64,000 nt of DNA from Cupriavidus consociatus (GTDB taxonomy: Bacteria; Pseudomonadota; Gammaproteobacteria; Burkholderiales; Burkholderiaceae), in contig NZ_JAGIQA010000005.1 in the NCBI RefSeq assembly GCF_017814975.1, positions 283,379-347,378 of the forward strand. The letters run 5' to 3'. The notes beneath the pieces are model-generated. The model was not told where the DNA came from, did no database searches, and saw only the letters and a list, made by a program, of their open reading frames with translations. The translations under genes and the position numbers were made by a program. Below, piece after piece: positions 1 to 9,975 of this stretch (positions are counted from its first letter, which is position 1; every line of letters starts with the position of its first letter).

Positions 1-277
1 CGTTCGCCGCCAGCACGCTCTGCATGCCCTGTATCGAATGCGAGAAGATCGCGTTGTCCAGTGTCGGCACGACCGCCGCGACGGTGCGCGAGCGGCCTGA
101 GGCCAGCGTCCTCGCCGAGGCGTCCGGGACGTAGCCGAGCGCGTCGATGGCCTGGCGCACGCGCGCCAGGGTGTTCTCGCGCACCAGTTCGGGCGACGAC
201 AGCGCGCGCGACACCGTTGCCATCGACACCCCCGCAAGTCTTGCCACATCTTCGAGCCTGCTGCGCCGCACGGTCAT
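1..277 (-). CDS. LacI-family transcriptional regulator, N-terminal part (cut by window edge)
   Basis: About 92 residues are visible, beginning at the ATG at 277 and running off the left edge. The first 50 residues form a classic LacI helix-turn-helix: EDVARLAGVS, then MATVSRAL, then a hinge region ending LGYVPDASARTL. The start of the periplasmic-binding-like effector domain (VAAVVPTLDNAIFSHSIQGM) follows. The gene is divergent from the hpsN-like operon, with 242 bp between the starts and a 20-bp palindrome of LacI-operator type in that gap. Inference: it represses the DHPS genes and responds to DHPS or a pathway intermediate. The effector pocket lies outside the window, so the ligand cannot be judged. 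Confidence 0.9.
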   Translation of the reverse strand, partial: MTVRRSRLEDVARLAGVSMATVSRALSSPELVRENTLARVRQAIDALGYVPDASARTLASGRSRTVAAVVPTLDNAIFSHSIQGMQSVLAAN

Positions 278-402
278 CGCTCCCAACGTTGTTGCCCAAT
301 TGTCCCCGATCTTTGTAAGTGACGGTCACATGGGGGAGAGCGACCTGTCGTTGTTTCCGGGAAAACCCTTTCTTGCGAATCCCGGGTAGCCGCCTATCCT
401 GA

Positions 403-422
403 AAATGAAAGCGCTTTCATTT
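403..422. promoter_or_regulatory. LacI-type operator palindrome
   Basis: AAATGAAAGCGCTTTCATTT is a perfect 20-bp palindrome with the central CG typical of LacI/GalR-family operators. It lies between the divergent LacI gene and hpsN. Two further half-site-like stretches follow: AATGAAATCGCG at 434-445 and TCGCTTTCATTT at 489-500, the last just before the hpsN ribosome binding site. Several half sites on one side suggest cooperative or looped repression (inference). Confidence 0.75.
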
Positions 423-438
423 GGTTTCGTGCCAATGA

Positions 439-1830
<1,392 letters not shown>

Positions 1831-1832
1831 CC

Positions 1833-2624
1833 ATGGCCAAAGCCAGCGATGTGATACGCGCGCAAGGCATTGCGCCCGACTTGTCCGGCCGGCAAGCGCT
1901 AGTGACTGGCGGTAGTTCCGGCATCGGCGAGGCCATTGCCAGCGCGCTCGGAAGCGCCGGTGCCCGGGTCGTTCTGGCCTCGCGCCGCCAGGCCCAGCTG
2001 GACGCGGCTGCGGGCAAGCTCGATGCCATGGGCATCGCGGTCGATACGATGGCGTGCGATGTCGCGGATCTCGACGCCATTCCCGCGGCAGTCAGCGCCT
2101 TGCAACGCCGCCATGGTCAAGTCGACATCCTCGTCAATGCCGCCGGGATGAACCTGCGGGAGTCCTTCGCGGATGTCACGCCAGCCAGTTGGCGCCTGCA
2201 GCTCGACACGCACCTCGGCGCGCCGTTCTTCCTGACCCAGGCATTGGCGCCGGCAATGCAACAGCGCGGCTGGGGCCGCATCCTCAACATTGCGTCGCTG
2301 CAGTCGTACCGGGCATTCGCCAACAGTGCGCCTTACGGCGCCGCGAAGGGCGGGGTGGTGCAGCTCACGCGCGCGATCGCCGAGCAATGGTCGCCACATG
2401 GCATCACCTGCAACGCCATCGGGCCTGGCTTCTTCCCGACCGCGTTGACGGGCCCGGTGTTCGCCGATGTGGCGCTGGCCCGGCACCACGCCGACCGCAC
2501 CTGCATCGGCCGCAACGGCGAGCTGTCCGACCTGCATGGCCTGGCGGCGTTCCTCGCCAGCGATATGGCCGCCTACATCACAGGCCAGACCTTCATGGTC
2601 GACGGCGGCTACACCGCGCGGTGA
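1833..2624 (+). CDS. SDR-family oxidoreductase, probable DHPS 2-dehydrogenase (HpsO/HpsP pair member)
   Basis: This short-chain dehydrogenase has 263 residues. The nucleotide motif TGGSSGIG is at 25-32, NAAG at 102-105, the catalytic Ser near 155, and the Tyr/Lys pair in YGAAK at 168-172. An ATG at 1827 overlaps the hpsN stop, but GGAGG at 1821-1825 is ideally placed for the in-frame ATG at 1833, so I use that. In the known hps pathway, two 2-dehydrogenases (HpsO and HpsP) act on opposite DHPS enantiomers through a ketone, converting (S)-DHPS to the (R) form used by HpsN. This SDR and the zinc dehydrogenase at 4134 would fill those roles. Which carries which symbol cannot be decided here. Confidence 0.78.
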   Translation: MAKASDVIRAQGIAPDLSGRQALVTGGSSGIGEAIASALGSAGARVVLASRRQAQLDAAAGKLDAMGIAVDTMACDVADLDAIPAAVSALQRRHGQVDILVNAAGMNLRESFADVTPASWRLQLDTHLGAPFFLTQALAPAMQQRGWGRILNIASLQSYRAFANSAPYGAAKGGVVQLTRAIAEQWSPHGITCNAIGPGFFPTALTGPVFADVALARHHADRTCIGRNGELSDLHGLAAFLASDMAAYITGQTFMVDGGYTAR

Positions 2625-2719
2625 GTGCGGGGCAGTGCGATGCACACGTGCCATGCCGCACAGCAAAAAAACCGGGCGCCGGCCGCGCCCGCACACGACA
2701 TAGCCAACAGGAGACAGCC

Positions 2720-4063
2720 ATGACAACAGAGATCCCGGGGCAAGACCCAGGGCGCAAGCTACGCAAGGTGGTGACGTCGAGCACGATCGGCGCAATGGTC
2801 GAGTGGTACGACTTTTTCCTCTATGGGGTCGTGGCGGGGCTGGTGTTCAACAAGCTCTACTTTCCTGCCGCCGATCCTGTCGTGGGCACCCTGCTGGCGT
2901 ACGCCACGTTCGCGGCGGGCTTCGTGGCGCGGCCACTGGGCGGCGTCATCTTCGGGCATTTCGGCGACACGCTGGGCCGCAAGCGCATGCTGGTCCTCAC
3001 GCTGATGATCATGGGCGTTGCCACCACGGCGATCGGCCTGATCCCGACCTATGAACAGATCGGGCTCTGGGCGCCGGTCCTTCTGCTGGTGTGCCGGATC
3101 GCGCAGGGCATCGGGCTCGGCGGAGAGTGGGGCGGTGCGGTGCTGATGACGTTCGAGAGCGCGCCCGCCCGGCGCCGCGGGTTCTTCGCCAGCCTGCCGC
3201 AGACCGGGATGTCGCTGGGGCTGGTATTGGCGAGCGGCATCATTGCGCTGCTGTCGTTCCTGCTGTCGGACCAGGATTTCCTCGCCTGGGGATGGCGGAT
3301 CGGCTTCCTGCTCAGCGCGGTGATGGTGATCATCGGCTCGTACATGCGGACGCACGTGGAAGAGTCGCCCGAGTTCGCCGAGCGGCAACGCGGCACGGCA
3401 AGGCCGAAGTCGTTGCCCTTCGTCACGATGCTGCGCCAATACCCGGGCGTAGTGCTGGCATGCATGGGCGCGCGTTTCATCGACGGCGTGTTCTTCAATG
3501 TGTTCGGCGTGTTCTCGCTGTCCTATCTCACGCAGACACTGCAGTTGTCGCGTAACGATGCGCTGCTGGGCGTGCTGATCGGTGCTGGCGTCATGACCTT
3601 TTTCATCCCGCTCTGGGGGGCGGTGTCCGACCGGCTTGGCCGTCCGCTGGTCTACGGTACCGGCGCGCTGCTGGCGGGTTTGTCGGCGTTTCCCGCGTTC
3701 TGGCTGATGCAGCATTCGGGCGGCAACGTGTGGCTGGTATGGGCGGCCATCATCCTGCCGTTCGGTGTCTTCCACGCCGCCGTGTTCGGCACCATGTCGT
3801 CGATGTTCTCGGAGGTGTTCGACGCAGGCGTGCGCTATACCGGCATCTCGTTCGTGTACCAGTTCGCCGGCGTGTTCGCGGGCGGGCTGACGCCGATCAT
3901 CGCGACCTGGCTCAATGCCCGGGCGGGCGGCGAACCCTGGTACCTGTGCGCCTATGTGCTGGCCATCGGCCTGCTCAGCGCGGCATGCACCATGTGGATC
4001 GCCCGGCGGCAGACGCGCGCAGGCGCCTGCGGCAGCCTCGCACCCTCCGAGGCGAACGCCTGA
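2720..4063 (+). CDS. hpsU: MFS (MHS-family) permease, probable DHPS importer HpsU
   Basis: This is a 447-residue inner-membrane transporter of the metabolite:H+ symporter branch of the major facilitator superfamily. Diagnostic features are SSTIGAMVEWYDFFLYG in the first membrane helix and RPLGGVIFGHFGDTLGRKRML in the loop between helices 2 and 3, followed by about ten more hydrophobic segments. AGGAG (2709-2713) supports the ATG at 2720; a much longer frame upstream overlaps the SDR gene and is a shadow. It sits between the two candidate DHPS 2-dehydrogenases. The substrate is inferred from that position and from the described HpsU permease of the same pathway; related MHS proteins carry citrate, ketoglutarate or betaines. 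Confidence 0.78.
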   Translation: MTTEIPGQDPGRKLRKVVTSSTIGAMVEWYDFFLYGVVAGLVFNKLYFPAADPVVGTLLAYATFAAGFVARPLGGVIFGHFGDTLGRKRMLVLTLMIMGVATTAIGLIPTYEQIGLWAPVLLLVCRIAQGIGLGGEWGGAVLMTFESAPARRRGFFASLPQTGMSLGLVLASGIIALLSFLLSDQDFLAWGWRIGFLLSAVMVIIGSYMRTHVEESPEFAERQRGTARPKSLPFVTMLRQYPGVVLACMGARFIDGVFFNVFGVFSLSYLTQTLQLSRNDALLGVLIGAGVMTFFIPLWGAVSDRLGRPLVYGTGALLAGLSAFPAFWLMQHSGGNVWLVWAAIILPFGVFHAAVFGTMSSMFSEVFDAGVRYTGISFVYQFAGVFAGGLTPIIATWLNARAGGEPWYLCAYVLAIGLLSAACTMWIARRQTRAGACGSLAPSEANA

Positions 4064-4072
4064 TTTCCTCCC

Positions 4073-4105
4073 AGGCGGCTTGTGCCGCCTTCCCCTGTTT
4101 TTTTT
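4073..4105 (+). terminator. weak terminator-like hairpin with T-run between hpsU and the zinc dehydrogenase
   Basis: AGGCGGC-TTGT-GCCGCCT forms a perfect 7-bp stem at 4073-4090. An eight-T run (4098-4105) follows after 7 nt. The gap between stem and T-run is longer than in a good intrinsic terminator, so this may only weaken read-through. Confidence 0.4.
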
Positions 4106-4133
4106 CCCTTGATCCGCCTCGGATGGCCAAGCC

Positions 4134-5147
4134 ATGAAAGCTATCGTCTATACCGAACCGAATGCGGTCGCGCTGCTCGAGCGCGACATGCCGACCCTGC
4201 AGCCGGGTGAAGCCCTGTTGCGCATCGATGCCACCGGCATCTGCGGCTCCGACCTGCACGCCTATCATGGCCACGATCCGCGTCGCAAGCCGGGGCTTGT
4301 GCTGGGACATGAATTCGCGGGCACCGTGGTGGCAACTTCCGACCCGCAGCGGATGCCTGCCGGTACCCGCGTCACTGCCAACCCGCTGGTCACCTGCGGG
4401 CACTGCGACTTCTGCCTGCAAGGACGCGACAACCTCTGCGCCAATCGCGGCATGGTCGGCATGAGTCGGCCCGGTGCGTTGTCTGAATACCTGTCGGTTC
4501 CGATTCGCTGCGCGATCCCGATCCCGGACCAGCTTGCCAGCGTACCGGCGGCCCTGGCGGAGCCCGCGGCCACCGCGCTGCACGCGCTCAATCTCTCGAT
4601 GCGGGCGATGGTGCGGCCCCTGCCGGAGGCGCGAACGCTCGTCATCGGCGGCGGTGCGATCGGCATGCTCACGGCTGCCCTGGTGAAATCGTACGGCGGG
4701 CGCCGCGTCACGGTGGCCGAAACCAATGCCTTGCGCCGCGCCTCCATTACCCGGCACGTGGACTGTGAAACCGTCGATCCGCTGTCAGCCCCGCCGCAGA
4801 CGTCCGAGTATGACCTGGTGGTCGATGCCGTCGGCGCCAAGGCCACGCGAAACCTCGCGCTCGCGGCGGCACGGCCGGGGAGCGTCGTCATGCATATCGG
4901 GCTGCAGGACTGGGCCAGCGAGATCGACATGCGCAAGCTCACGCTCGCCGAGCTGACGCTGCTCGGCACGTACACGTACACCATGGCCGACCTGCGCGCC
5001 ACGGTTGCTGCGCTGGCGGCCGGCAGCTTCGGCGACCTGGCGTGGGTCGAGACCCGTGCGCTGGCTGAGGGGCCGGAAGCATTTGCCGACCTGGCAGCGG
5101 GCCGCGTTGCGGCTGCCAAGGTCGTGCTGCTGCCGGAAGCGGCCTGA
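4134..5147 (+). CDS. Zinc-dependent alcohol dehydrogenase, probable DHPS 2-dehydrogenase (HpsO/HpsP pair member)
   Basis: This medium-chain, zinc-type dehydrogenase has 337 residues. Catalytic zinc signatures are CGSDLHAYHGHDP and LGHEFAG, in the first 65 residues. The structural zinc lobe with four cysteines (CGHCDFCLQGRDNLC) follows near residue 85. A GGGAIGM nucleotide-binding turn sits near 175. The family also contains sorbitol, threonine and galactonate dehydrogenases. It lies downstream of the permease and upstream of suyA. With the SDR it would interconvert DHPS enantiomers by oxidation and reduction at C2. The ribosome binding site is weak, and a hairpin with a T-run sits just upstream, so its expression may be lower than that of hpsN. 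Confidence 0.78.
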   Translation: MKAIVYTEPNAVALLERDMPTLQPGEALLRIDATGICGSDLHAYHGHDPRRKPGLVLGHEFAGTVVATSDPQRMPAGTRVTANPLVTCGHCDFCLQGRDNLCANRGMVGMSRPGALSEYLSVPIRCAIPIPDQLASVPAALAEPAATALHALNLSMRAMVRPLPEARTLVIGGGAIGMLTAALVKSYGGRRVTVAETNALRRASITRHVDCETVDPLSAPPQTSEYDLVVDAVGAKATRNLALAAARPGSVVMHIGLQDWASEIDMRKLTLAELTLLGTYTYTMADLRATVAALAAGSFGDLAWVETRALAEGPEAFADLAAGRVAAAKVVLLPEAA

Positions 5148-5180
5148 CGGATCGAGGCCGGACAAAATGCCGTTTCATGC

Positions 5181-5210
5181 TCAACCAAGTGATATATATG
5201 AGTTAGTTGA
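5181..5210. promoter_or_regulatory. 30-bp dyad overlapping the suyA promoter, candidate SuyR operator
   Basis: The stretch is a near-palindrome: outer arms TCAAC and GTTGA, an AT-rich ATATATAT core, and 12 of 15 symmetric pairs matching about a centre at 5195/5196. The right arm runs into the -35 hexamer. It is the strongest dyad next to the suy operon and a good candidate binding site for the GntR-type regulator encoded at 9976-10716 (inference). Confidence 0.6.
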
Positions 5211-5235
5211 CATGGATCTTTAGCTTGCCTAAGAT
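5207..5235 (+). promoter_or_regulatory. sigma70 promoter of the suyAB operon
   Basis: A perfect -35 TTGACA (5207-5212) is followed after exactly 17 nt by TAAGAT (5230-5235). Transcription would begin near 5242, leaving a leader of about 40 nt with AGAGGAGA before the suyA ATG. Confidence 0.75.
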
Positions 5236-5280
5236 GGTTTCACAGACAACCCGCACAACCGACCCACAGAGGAGACAACG

Positions 5281-5562
5281 ATGATTCACGTAGTGCTGCA
5301 CGACGCCAAGGACACCGTGGCGGTGGCCGTGGTGGAAGGGATCCAGGCCGGCACCAAGCTGAACGCCTGGATCATGGATGAGGACAAGATCGTGACCGTG
5401 ACCGCGCTGCAGCCGATCCCCATCGGCCACAAGGTGGCGCTGTGCGACATGGATCCCAACGACACCGTCTACAAGTACGGCATCGACATCGGCAAGGTGG
5501 TGGCGCCGATCAAGGCGGGCGAACACGCCCACGTCCACAACATCAAGACCAAGCGCTGGTAA
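5281..5562 (+). CDS. suyA: (R)-sulfolactate sulfo-lyase, small subunit
   Basis: This 93-residue protein is a single SAF-type domain like the N-terminal part of UxaA (altronate dehydratase). It ends in the typical GEHAHVHNIKTKRW segment. AGAGGAGA (5268-5275) supports the start. Immediately downstream, at 54 bp, is the UxaA C-terminal-like large subunit. In sulfonate degraders this split pair is SuyA and SuyB, which cleave (R)-sulfolactate to pyruvate and sulfite in the cytoplasm. It is the first gene behind the promoter at 5207-5235. The split UxaA architecture alone could also mean altronate or galactarate dehydratase, but the hps genes next door and the slcC-comC pair behind make SuyA much the better call. 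Confidence 0.88.
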   Translation: MIHVVLHDAKDTVAVAVVEGIQAGTKLNAWIMDEDKIVTVTALQPIPIGHKVALCDMDPNDTVYKYGIDIGKVVAPIKAGEHAHVHNIKTKRW

Positions 5563-5616
5563 GCCGCGCCCTGTCCCCGCCATTCATCTCCCCACCCCAT
5601 ACCCGAGACCCAAGCC

Positions 5617-6792
5617 ATGTCCGTGATCGATCAAAACACCACCTTCTGGGGCTACCGCCGCGACAACGGCCGCGTCGGCGTGCGCAACCACGTCATCATC
5701 CTGCCGCTGGACGACCTGTCCAACGCCGCCGCCGAGGCGGTTGCCGTCGCCATCAAGGGCACCATGGCGATTCCCCATCCGTATGGCCGGCTGCAGTTCG
5801 GGCCGGACCTGGACCTGCACTTCCGCACGCTGATCGGCGCAGGCAGCAATCCCAATGTCGCCGCCGTGGTGGTGATCGGCATCGAGGACGGCTGGACCAA
5901 GAAGGTGGTCGATGGCATCGCCAGGACCGGCAAGCCGGTGGTCGGCTTCGGCATCGAGGGCCATGGCGACCATGACACCATCATGCGGGCGTCGAAGGCC
6001 GCGAAGGAGTACGTGCAGTACGCCACCGCGCTGCACCGCGTGGAATGTCCGATCAGCGAGTTGTGGGTGTCGACCAAGTGCGGCGAGTCGGATACGACAT
6101 CCGGCTGCGGCGCCAACCCCACCGTCGGCAATGCCTTCGACAAGCTGCATCCGCTCGGCACCACGCTGGTCTTCGGCGAGACCTCCGAGCTGACCGGCGG
6201 CGAGCATATCGTGGCGGCGCGCTGCGCCAACGACGAAGTGCGCCACCAGTTCATGGCCATGTTCGAGCGCTACCAGGGCATGATCGACCGCTGGAAGACC
6301 TCGGACCTGTCGGAGTCGCAGCCGACCAAGGGCAATATCGCCGGCGGCCTCACCACGATCGAAGAGAAGGCGCTGGGCAACATCCAGAAGATCGGCAAGA
6401 AGTGCACGGTCGACGGCGTGCTCGACAAGGCCGAGGAGCCGACTCACCCGGGCCTGTGGTTCATGGATTCGTCGTCGGCCGCGGCGGAGATGGTCACGCT
6501 GTGCGCCGCCGCCGGATATGTGGTGCATTTCTTCCCGACCGGGCAGGGCAACGTGATCGGCAACCCGATCGTGCCGGTGATCAAGCTGTGCGCTAATCCG
6601 CGCACGGTGCGGCTGATGAGCGAGCATATGGACGTCGATTGCTCGGGCCTGCTGCAGCGAGAGCTGACGCTGGACCAGACCGGCGACAAGCTGCTCGAGT
6701 GCATGCTGGCCACGGTCAACGGGCGCTGGACCGCGGCGGAAGCGCTCGGTCACCGCGAGTTCGTGCTGACCCGCATCCACGAGTCGGCATGA
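5617..6792 (+). CDS. suyB: (R)-sulfolactate sulfo-lyase, large subunit
   Basis: The protein has 391 residues and is homologous to the UxaA/GarD C-terminal catalytic region. Visible marks are [14 protein letters not shown] near the N-terminus, a Cys-rich metal-site segment [18 protein letters not shown] near residues 153-170, and [23 protein letters not shown] towards the C-terminus. UxaA-family enzymes are iron dependent, and the Cys and Asp residues of the middle segment are likely ligands (inference). Together with SuyA it removes sulfite from (R)-sulfolactate, leaving pyruvate for central metabolism. Its stop overlaps the slcC start by four bases (ATGA), indicating translational coupling within one operon. 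Confidence 0.88.
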   Translation: MSVIDQNTTFWGYRRDNGRVGVRNHVIILPLDDLSNAAAEAVAVAIKGTMAIPHPYGRLQFGPDLDLHFRTLIGAGSNPNVAAVVVIGIEDGWTKKVVDGIARTGKPVVGFGIEGHGDHDTIMRASKAAKEYVQYATALHRVECPISELWVSTKCGESDTTSGCGANPTVGNAFDKLHPLGTTLVFGETSELTGGEHIVAARCANDEVRHQFMAMFERYQGMIDRWKTSDLSESQPTKGNIAGGLTTIEEKALGNIQKIGKKCTVDGVLDKAEEPTHPGLWFMDSSSAAAEMVTLCAAAGYVVHFFPTGQGNVIGNPIVPVIKLCANPRTVRLMSEHMDVDCSGLLQRELTLDQTGDKLLECMLATVNGRWTAAEALGHREFVLTRIHESA

Positions 6793-7727
6793 TGAAGCGG
6801 ATCTGCATCAGCGAGTTCATGGACGATGCGGCGGTGCAGGCGCTGCGGGCGGGCTTCGACCTGCGCTACGAGCCGGGCTGGGTGGACCGCCGCGCCGAAC
6901 TGCTCGATGCGCTGCCCGGCGCGCAGGCGCTGATCGTGCGCAACCGCACGCAGGTCGACGCGGCGCTGCTCGCCGGTGCGCCGTCGCTGCGCGTGGTCGG
7001 GCGGCTCGGGGTCGGGCTCGACAATATCGATGTCGAGGCCTGCCGCGAGCGCGGCATCCGCGTGATCCCCGCGGCCGGGGCCAATGCGCGCTCGGTGGCC
7101 GAGTACGTGGTCGCCACCGCGGCGCTGCTGCTGCGCGGCGCCTACGGCAGCAGCGCGCAAGTGGCCGCAGGGCAGTGGCCGCGCGCACGACTGTCCGGCG
7201 GCAGGGAGGCACTCGGCAAGACGCTGGGGCTGGTGGGCTTCGGCGACATCGGCAGGCAGGCCGCCGCGCTGGCGCAGGCGTTCGGCATGCAGGTAGTGGC
7301 GCATGACCCGATGCTGTCCGCGGCCGACCCGGCATGGGCGCGGACCGGCGTGCGCAGCGTTGCGCTCGACACGCTGCTGGCGCAATCCGACGCGGTCAGC
7401 CTGCATGTGCCGCTGGTCGCCGCCACGCGGCATCTGCTCGACGCGCGGCGAATCGCCGGCATGAAGCGTGGTGCGGTGCTGATCAACACGGCCCGCGGCG
7501 GCGTGGTCGACGAGGCCGCACTGGCGCAGGCGCTGCGGGACGGGCATCTCGGCGGCGCGGCGCTCGACGTCTTCGAACATGAACCCTTGCCCGCAGGCAG
7601 CGTACTCGCCGACGTGCCCAACCTGATCCTGACGCCGCATATCGGCGGCGTGACGCAGGAGGCCAATGCGCGGGTCTCGATGATGATCGCGCAACAGGTG
7701 CGACAGACGCTGGAGGACATGACATGA
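6789..7727 (+). CDS. slcC: D-isomer 2-hydroxyacid dehydrogenase, probable (S)-sulfolactate dehydrogenase
   Basis: The protein has 312 residues. It begins in the ATGA overlap with suyB; a second ATG three bases later is equally possible. It has the SerA/D-lactate dehydrogenase layout: substrate domain, then [16 protein letters not shown]ossmann turn near residue 145, [12 protein letters not shown] with the catalytic Arg region, and [11 protein letters not shown] carrying the catalytic His. SlcC of sulfolactate degraders belongs to this family and oxidises (S)-sulfolactate to sulfopyruvate with NAD+. Here it is directly followed by comC, overlapping by four bases. The pair would convert the S enantiomer to the R enantiomer that SuyAB cleaves. 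Confidence 0.82.
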   Translation: MMKRICISEFMDDAAVQALRAGFDLRYEPGWVDRRAELLDALPGAQALIVRNRTQVDAALLAGAPSLRVVGRLGVGLDNIDVEACRERGIRVIPAAGANARSVAEYVVATAALLLRGAYGSSAQVAAGQWPRARLSGGREALGKTLGLVGFGDIGRQAAALAQAFGMQVVAHDPMLSAADPAWARTGVRSVALDTLLAQSDAVSLHVPLVAATRHLLDARRIAGMKRGAVLINTARGGVVDEAALAQALRDGHLGGAALDVFEHEPLPAGSVLADVPNLILTPHIGGVTQEANARVSMMIAQQVRQTLEDMT

Positions 7728-8749
7728 GCCGGGTGCCGGTCACGCAATTGGAGCGGATCGCCAATGCCGCGCTGCGGCGTGCGGGGGCGAGCAAGCTGCA
7801 GGCCGATGCCACGGCTGCGGCGCTGGTGCGTGCCGATGCGGCGGGGCTGGCGTCGCATGGCGTATCGCGCGTACCGATGTATGTGGCGCACCTGCACGCG
7901 GATCGTGTCGACGGCCGTGCCACGCCCACGGTGAGCCGCACACGGGCCAGTGCCGCGCTGGTCGATGCGGGGTGCGGCTTCGCCTTCCCGGCATGCGACC
8001 TGGCAATCGCCGAGGCAATGGGCCGGGCCTATGAAACCGGTGTCGGTGTCGCGGCGGTCACCAACAGCCACCACTTCGGCGCTGCCGCGCTGCCGCTCGA
8101 TGCGGTGGCGCGCGTGGGCATGGTGGGCATCGCCATGGGCAACTCGCCGGCAGCGATGCCTGCCTGGGGAGGACGGCGCCCGCTGTTCGGCACCAACCCC
8201 ATTGCCGCGGTGTTTCCGCGCCGGGGCCACGCGCCGGTCGTGATCGATCTGTCGTTGTCCGAGGTCGCGCGCGGCAAGATCATGGTGGCTGCCAAGCAGG
8301 GCAAGCCGATCCCGCTGGGCTGGGCTCTGGACGAGGCCGGCCAGCCGACGACCGATGCGCAGGCCGCGCTGCGCGGGTCGATGCTGCCCGCGGGCGGCGT
8401 CAAGGGCGCGATGCTGGCGCTGATGGTCGAGCTGCTGGTGACTTCGCTGGCGGGCGCCAGCTTCGGCGCCGAAGCGGATTCCTTTTTCACCGACGCCGGT
8501 AACCGGCCGCGTATCGGCCAGCTCTTCATGGTGCTGGACCCGGGTGCGTTCGCGGGCTCCGACGCTTATGCCGGACGTGTCGAAGCCCTGTTGCAGGCGA
8601 TGCTGGATGACGAGGGCACGCGCCTGCCCGGCGCGCGGCGCGATGCCGCGCAGGCCGACGCGCAGGCCCACGGCATAGACATCCCCGACGCCCTGCTCGA
8701 TGCGCTGCGCGAACTGGCGGGCGAGGCGGTGCAGGAGGGCAAGGCCTAG
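7724..8749 (+). CDS. comC: Malate/L-lactate dehydrogenase-family enzyme, probable (R)-sulfolactate dehydrogenase
   Basis: The protein has 341 residues of the YiaK/ComC (Ldh_2) family. Typical segments are DAAGLASHGVSRVPMYVAHL with a catalytic His, TNSHHFGAAALPLDAVAR, and FGTNPIAAVFPRRG, followed by a glycine-rich stretch near GGVKGAML. TGGAGGA lies before the start, which overlaps slcC by ATGA. ComC reduces sulfopyruvate to (R)-sulfolactate with NAD(P)H, completing the inversion begun by SlcC. In methanogens the same family works in coenzyme M synthesis. A general malate dehydrogenase role is possible in principle, but its place in the suy operon argues for sulfolactate. Confidence 0.82.
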   Translation: MSRVPVTQLERIANAALRRAGASKLQADATAAALVRADAAGLASHGVSRVPMYVAHLHADRVDGRATPTVSRTRASAALVDAGCGFAFPACDLAIAEAMGRAYETGVGVAAVTNSHHFGAAALPLDAVARVGMVGIAMGNSPAAMPAWGGRRPLFGTNPIAAVFPRRGHAPVVIDLSLSEVARGKIMVAAKQGKPIPLGWALDEAGQPTTDAQAALRGSMLPAGGVKGAMLALMVELLVTSLAGASFGAEADSFFTDAGNRPRIGQLFMVLDPGAFAGSDAYAGRVEALLQAMLDDEGTRLPGARRDAAQADAQAHGIDIPDALLDALRELAGEAVQEGKA

Positions 8750-8826
8750 CGGTTTTCGATTCGATTCCCACCACGAAAGCGGACCCGACACAGAACGGGC
8801 CAGCGACCACAAAACGGAGACACACC

Positions 8827-9858
8827 ATGTATCGAGGTTTGATTCGCACCGCGCTCAGGTACGGAGCCGGCGCGCTTGTCGCGTTGTCCGCAGTATCCAC
8901 GCTTACCGGACTGGCCTCGGCGCCGGCCGCCGCACAGGGCACCGCGCAGGCGTCGGTGCCCGCCCATGACTATCCAGGCAAGCCGATCCGCTACGTGGTG
9001 CCGTTCGCGGCCGGTGGCCTGACTGACATCATGGCGCGGCTGGTCGGGCACCAGCTAGCGGAAGAATGGAAGCGGCCCGTGGTGGTCGACAACAAGCCCG
9101 GCGGCAACGCGAACATCGGCGCCGACCAGGTCGCCAAGGCACCTGCCGACGGCTATACCTGGCTCGCGGTCACGCTGACCCATGCTTCCAATGTCACGCT
9201 GTTCCCCAAGCTGCCGTTCAGCATGCAGAAGGACCTGGTGCCGGTGGCGCGCATCGCCTCGTCGCCCATGCTGGTGGTGGTGCCGGCCAGTTCGCCGGTC
9301 AAGTCGATGAAGGACCTGGCCGCGGCGGCGCAGAAGGGCAAGCTCAATGCCGGCTCCAGCGGCAACGGTACGCCGCCGCACCTGACGCTGGCGCTGTTCG
9401 AAAGCCTGACCGGCGCCAACCTGACCCATGTGCCGTACAAGGGCGGGGCGCCGTCGATGACGGACCTGATCGGCGGCCAGATCGATGTGGTGTTCTCGAA
9501 TTTCCCGGAGTCGCTGGCCTATGTGAAGGGCGGCAAGCTGCGCGCGCTGGCGGTGACCACGCGCGAGCGGCATCCGCTGCTGCCCGATGTGCCGACGGTG
9601 GCCGAGGCGGGCTATCCTGACCTGATCGTCGAGAACTGGACCGGCCTGATGATGCCGGCGGGGACGCCCAGGCCGATCGTCGACAAGGTCGCAGCGTCGG
9701 TGGCGCGCATGCTGCAGTCCGACGCGCTGCGCGAGCGCATCGTGGCGGCCGGATTCAGCCCGGCGCCGCAGACCAGCGGCCCCTTCGCCGAATACTTCAA
9801 CGGTGAGGTGACGCGGTGGGCAAGGCTGATCGAAGAGAAGCATATCCGCGCCGAATAG
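8827..9858 (+). CDS. Bug-family (tripartite tricarboxylate) periplasmic solute receptor
   Basis: The protein has 343 residues. The N-terminal 38 form a signal peptide ending SAPAAAQG. The mature part starts YPGKPIRYVVPFAAGGLTDIMARLVG, typical of Bug receptors, with KPGGNANIGADQVAKAPADGYT and VPYKGGAPSMTDLIGGQID further on. GGAG lies shortly upstream of the start, and the gene follows comC after 77 bp in the same direction. No TctA or TctB membrane subunits are encoded here, so it is an orphan receptor. It may feed a distant permease with sulfolactate or DHPS, or act as an extracytoplasmic sensor (inference). Confidence 0.85.
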   Translation: MYRGLIRTALRYGAGALVALSAVSTLTGLASAPAAAQGTAQASVPAHDYPGKPIRYVVPFAAGGLTDIMARLVGHQLAEEWKRPVVVDNKPGGNANIGADQVAKAPADGYTWLAVTLTHASNVTLFPKLPFSMQKDLVPVARIASSPMLVVVPASSPVKSMKDLAAAAQKGKLNAGSSGNGTPPHLTLALFESLTGANLTHVPYKGGAPSMTDLIGGQIDVVFSNFPESLAYVKGGKLRALAVTTRERHPLLPDVPTVAEAGYPDLIVENWTGLMMPAGTPRPIVDKVAASVARMLQSDALRERIVAAGFSPAPQTSGPFAEYFNGEVTRWARLIEEKHIRAE

Positions 9859-9903
9859 CGCCGGCTGGCCGGCCGTGCCAGGCACCAGAGGGCCTCCGGT
9901 ATG

Positions 9904-9920
9904 ATCTGGCTTATCCAGAT
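9904..9920. promoter_or_regulatory. 17-bp dyad upstream of the GntR gene, candidate autoregulatory site
   Basis: ATCTGG-N5-CCAGAT is a perfect inverted repeat 56 bp before the chosen GTG start at 9976. GntR-family regulators often bind such short dyads in their own promoter. Confidence 0.5.
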
Positions 9921-9975
9921 GAATCGGCCCGCGAATGCCGTCAGGCGGCGCGGGCCAGCGAACAGGGATTTCAAC

